In this document: positions 6,664 through 7,209 of the stretch, piece after piece
Position numbering within the stretch: the first letter of the stretch is position 1
How the letters are laid out: each line of letters opens with the position of its first letter
NCBI GenBank assembly: GCA_003476685.1
Contig: DMVN01000243.1
Location: 1-7,209 of the forward strand
Reading direction: 5' to 3'
Source: Acidobacteriota bacterium
GTDB lineage: Bacteria > Acidobacteriota > Aminicenantia > Aminicenantales > Saccharicenantaceae
DNA length: 7,209 nucleotides
Position numbers and translations under genes: made by a program
Notes under the pieces: model-generated
Seen by the model: only the letters and a program-made list of their open reading frames with translations
Databases searched by the model: none
Told to the model about the DNA's origin: nothing

Positions 6664-6685
6664 GGTGACGGTGACCAGGTCCTGG
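6664..6685 (+). promoter_or_regulatory. Tandem GGTGAC with adjacent CCAGG-T-CCTGG dyad upstream of the deacetylase gene
   Basis: GGTGAC is repeated head to tail at 6664-6669 and 6670-6675, the second copy continuing to GGTGACC (6670-6676). It runs into the inverted pair CCAGG (6675-6679) and CCTGG (6681-6685) around a central T. The cluster lies 31 nt before the ATG, a plausible place for an operator. There is no U-run, so it is not a terminator. Confidence 0.3.
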
Positions 6686-6716
6686 CTTCAATTAAAGTCT
6701 TAAAAGGAGGTGGCCG

Positions 6717-7209
6717 ATGAACCGGGTTAAGAGAGGCTGGCCGTTATTTCTGGCGTTCCTGGCCGTTGTTTTTCTGCTGGTCGTAGCCCTGGAGCCTCAA
6801 AGCCGTGAAATCGAGCTGATTGTCCGGGGCGATGACATGGGCATGACCCAGGCGGCCAACGAGGCCTTCGAACTGGCTTTTCGACAGGGGATTTTGACCG
6901 CCGGTGGACTGATTGTCCCTGCACCCTGGTTTGAGGATGCGGCCCGACGCTGCCGGGAAAATCCGCAGTGGTCGGTAGGAGTCCACCTGTGTGTTAACGC
7001 CGAGTGGAAGGATTACCGCTGGCGTCCGGTTCTGCCCTATAACCTGGTGCCCAGCCTGGTCGACCGGGACGGCTATTTTTCCCCGACAGCCGCGGCTTTT
7101 TTAAATAACGGGCCAAAGGTGGAAGAGGTGGAGAAGGAATTAAGAGCCCAGGTGGAAAGAGCCCTGGCCCGGGGGCTTAAGCCCGATTATCTCGATACCC
7201 ACATGGACA
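6717..7209 (+). CDS. Exported ChbG/HpnK (YdjC)-type carbohydrate deacetylase, N-terminal part (3' truncated)
   Basis: The first 164 codons are present. Residues 1-26 form a positively charged then hydrophobic signal peptide or anchor (MNRVKRGW, then FLAFLAVVFLLVVAL), with no lipobox Cys. The YdjC fold starts with IELIVRGDDMGMTQAANEA (32-50), where D39/D40 include the metal-binding Asp. GILTAGGLIVPAPWFEDAA (58-76) is the usual second strand-helix unit. VGVHL (87-91) gives the first metal His (H90), and DYLDTHMD (157-164) at the window edge gives the second (H162). Known family members remove N-acetyl groups from chitooligosaccharides (E. coli ChbG acts on phosphorylated chitobiose in the cytoplasm) or from other amino sugars. 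The exported form here suggests it acts on unphosphorylated saccharides outside the cytoplasm. A near-perfect Shine-Dalgarno, AAAGGAGGT (6703-6711), fixes the ATG. Confidence 0.86.
   Translation, partial: MNRVKRGWPLFLAFLAVVFLLVVALEPQSREIELIVRGDDMGMTQAANEAFELAFRQGILTAGGLIVPAPWFEDAARRCRENPQWSVGVHLCVNAEWKDYRWRPVLPYNLVPSLVDRDGYFSPTAAAFLNNGPKVEEVEKELRAQVERALARGLKPDYLDTHMD

Noticed and set aside
6541..6716. Terminator between the permease and deacetylase genes
   Set aside because: Only the 8-bp palindrome GACCGGTC (6543-6550) and weak short stems were seen, none followed by a T-run.

Overview
The window reads as a bacterial chromosomal segment of moderately high GC (rich in GCC, CTG, GGC and CGG codons). 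All six genes lie on the plus strand. Most have a purine-rich Shine-Dalgarno sequence 4-7 nt before the start. The mix of secreted glycoside hydrolases, sugar permease, ROK-fold kinase, SIS protein and YdjC-type deacetylase resembles saccharolytic, heterotrophic lineages. Candidatus Aminicenantes is one possibility from general gene style, but nothing in the window proves a taxon.

Layout. Bases 1-383 hold the C-terminal 126 residues of a GH18 chitinase-like enzyme. A 277-nt spacer (384-660) contains a GC-rich palindrome, a possible terminator hairpin and a long AU-rich hairpin. Bases 661-2991 encode an exported GH42-like beta-glycosidase whose residue before the predicted acid/base is Ser instead of Asn. 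A 275-nt, very purine-rich spacer (2992-3266) leads to a ROK-fold sugar kinase (3267-4316) with a strongly altered sugar/zinc pocket. After a 132-nt spacer comes a SIS-domain phosphosugar-binding protein (4449-5285). After 64 nt comes a 12-TM FucP-like MFS permease (5350-6540), with a possible tiny leader ORF overlapping its start. After 176 nt comes the first 164 codons of an exported ChbG/YdjC-type deacetylase (6717 to the window end).

How they may work together (inference). Outside the cytoplasm, the GH18 enzyme would release beta-1,4-GlcNAc oligosaccharides, the YdjC-type protein could N-deacetylate them, and the GH42-like enzyme could remove a non-reducing sugar. The MFS permease would import the monosaccharide, the ROK protein would phosphorylate it, and the SIS protein would bind or isomerise the phosphosugar. 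The arrangement recalls the archaeal chitinase / deacetylase / exo-glucosaminidase / SIS deaminase pathway but uses different families for several steps. No transcriptional regulator is present in the window. The spacers of 64-277 nt leave room for internal promoters or RNA elements, so one operon is not certain.
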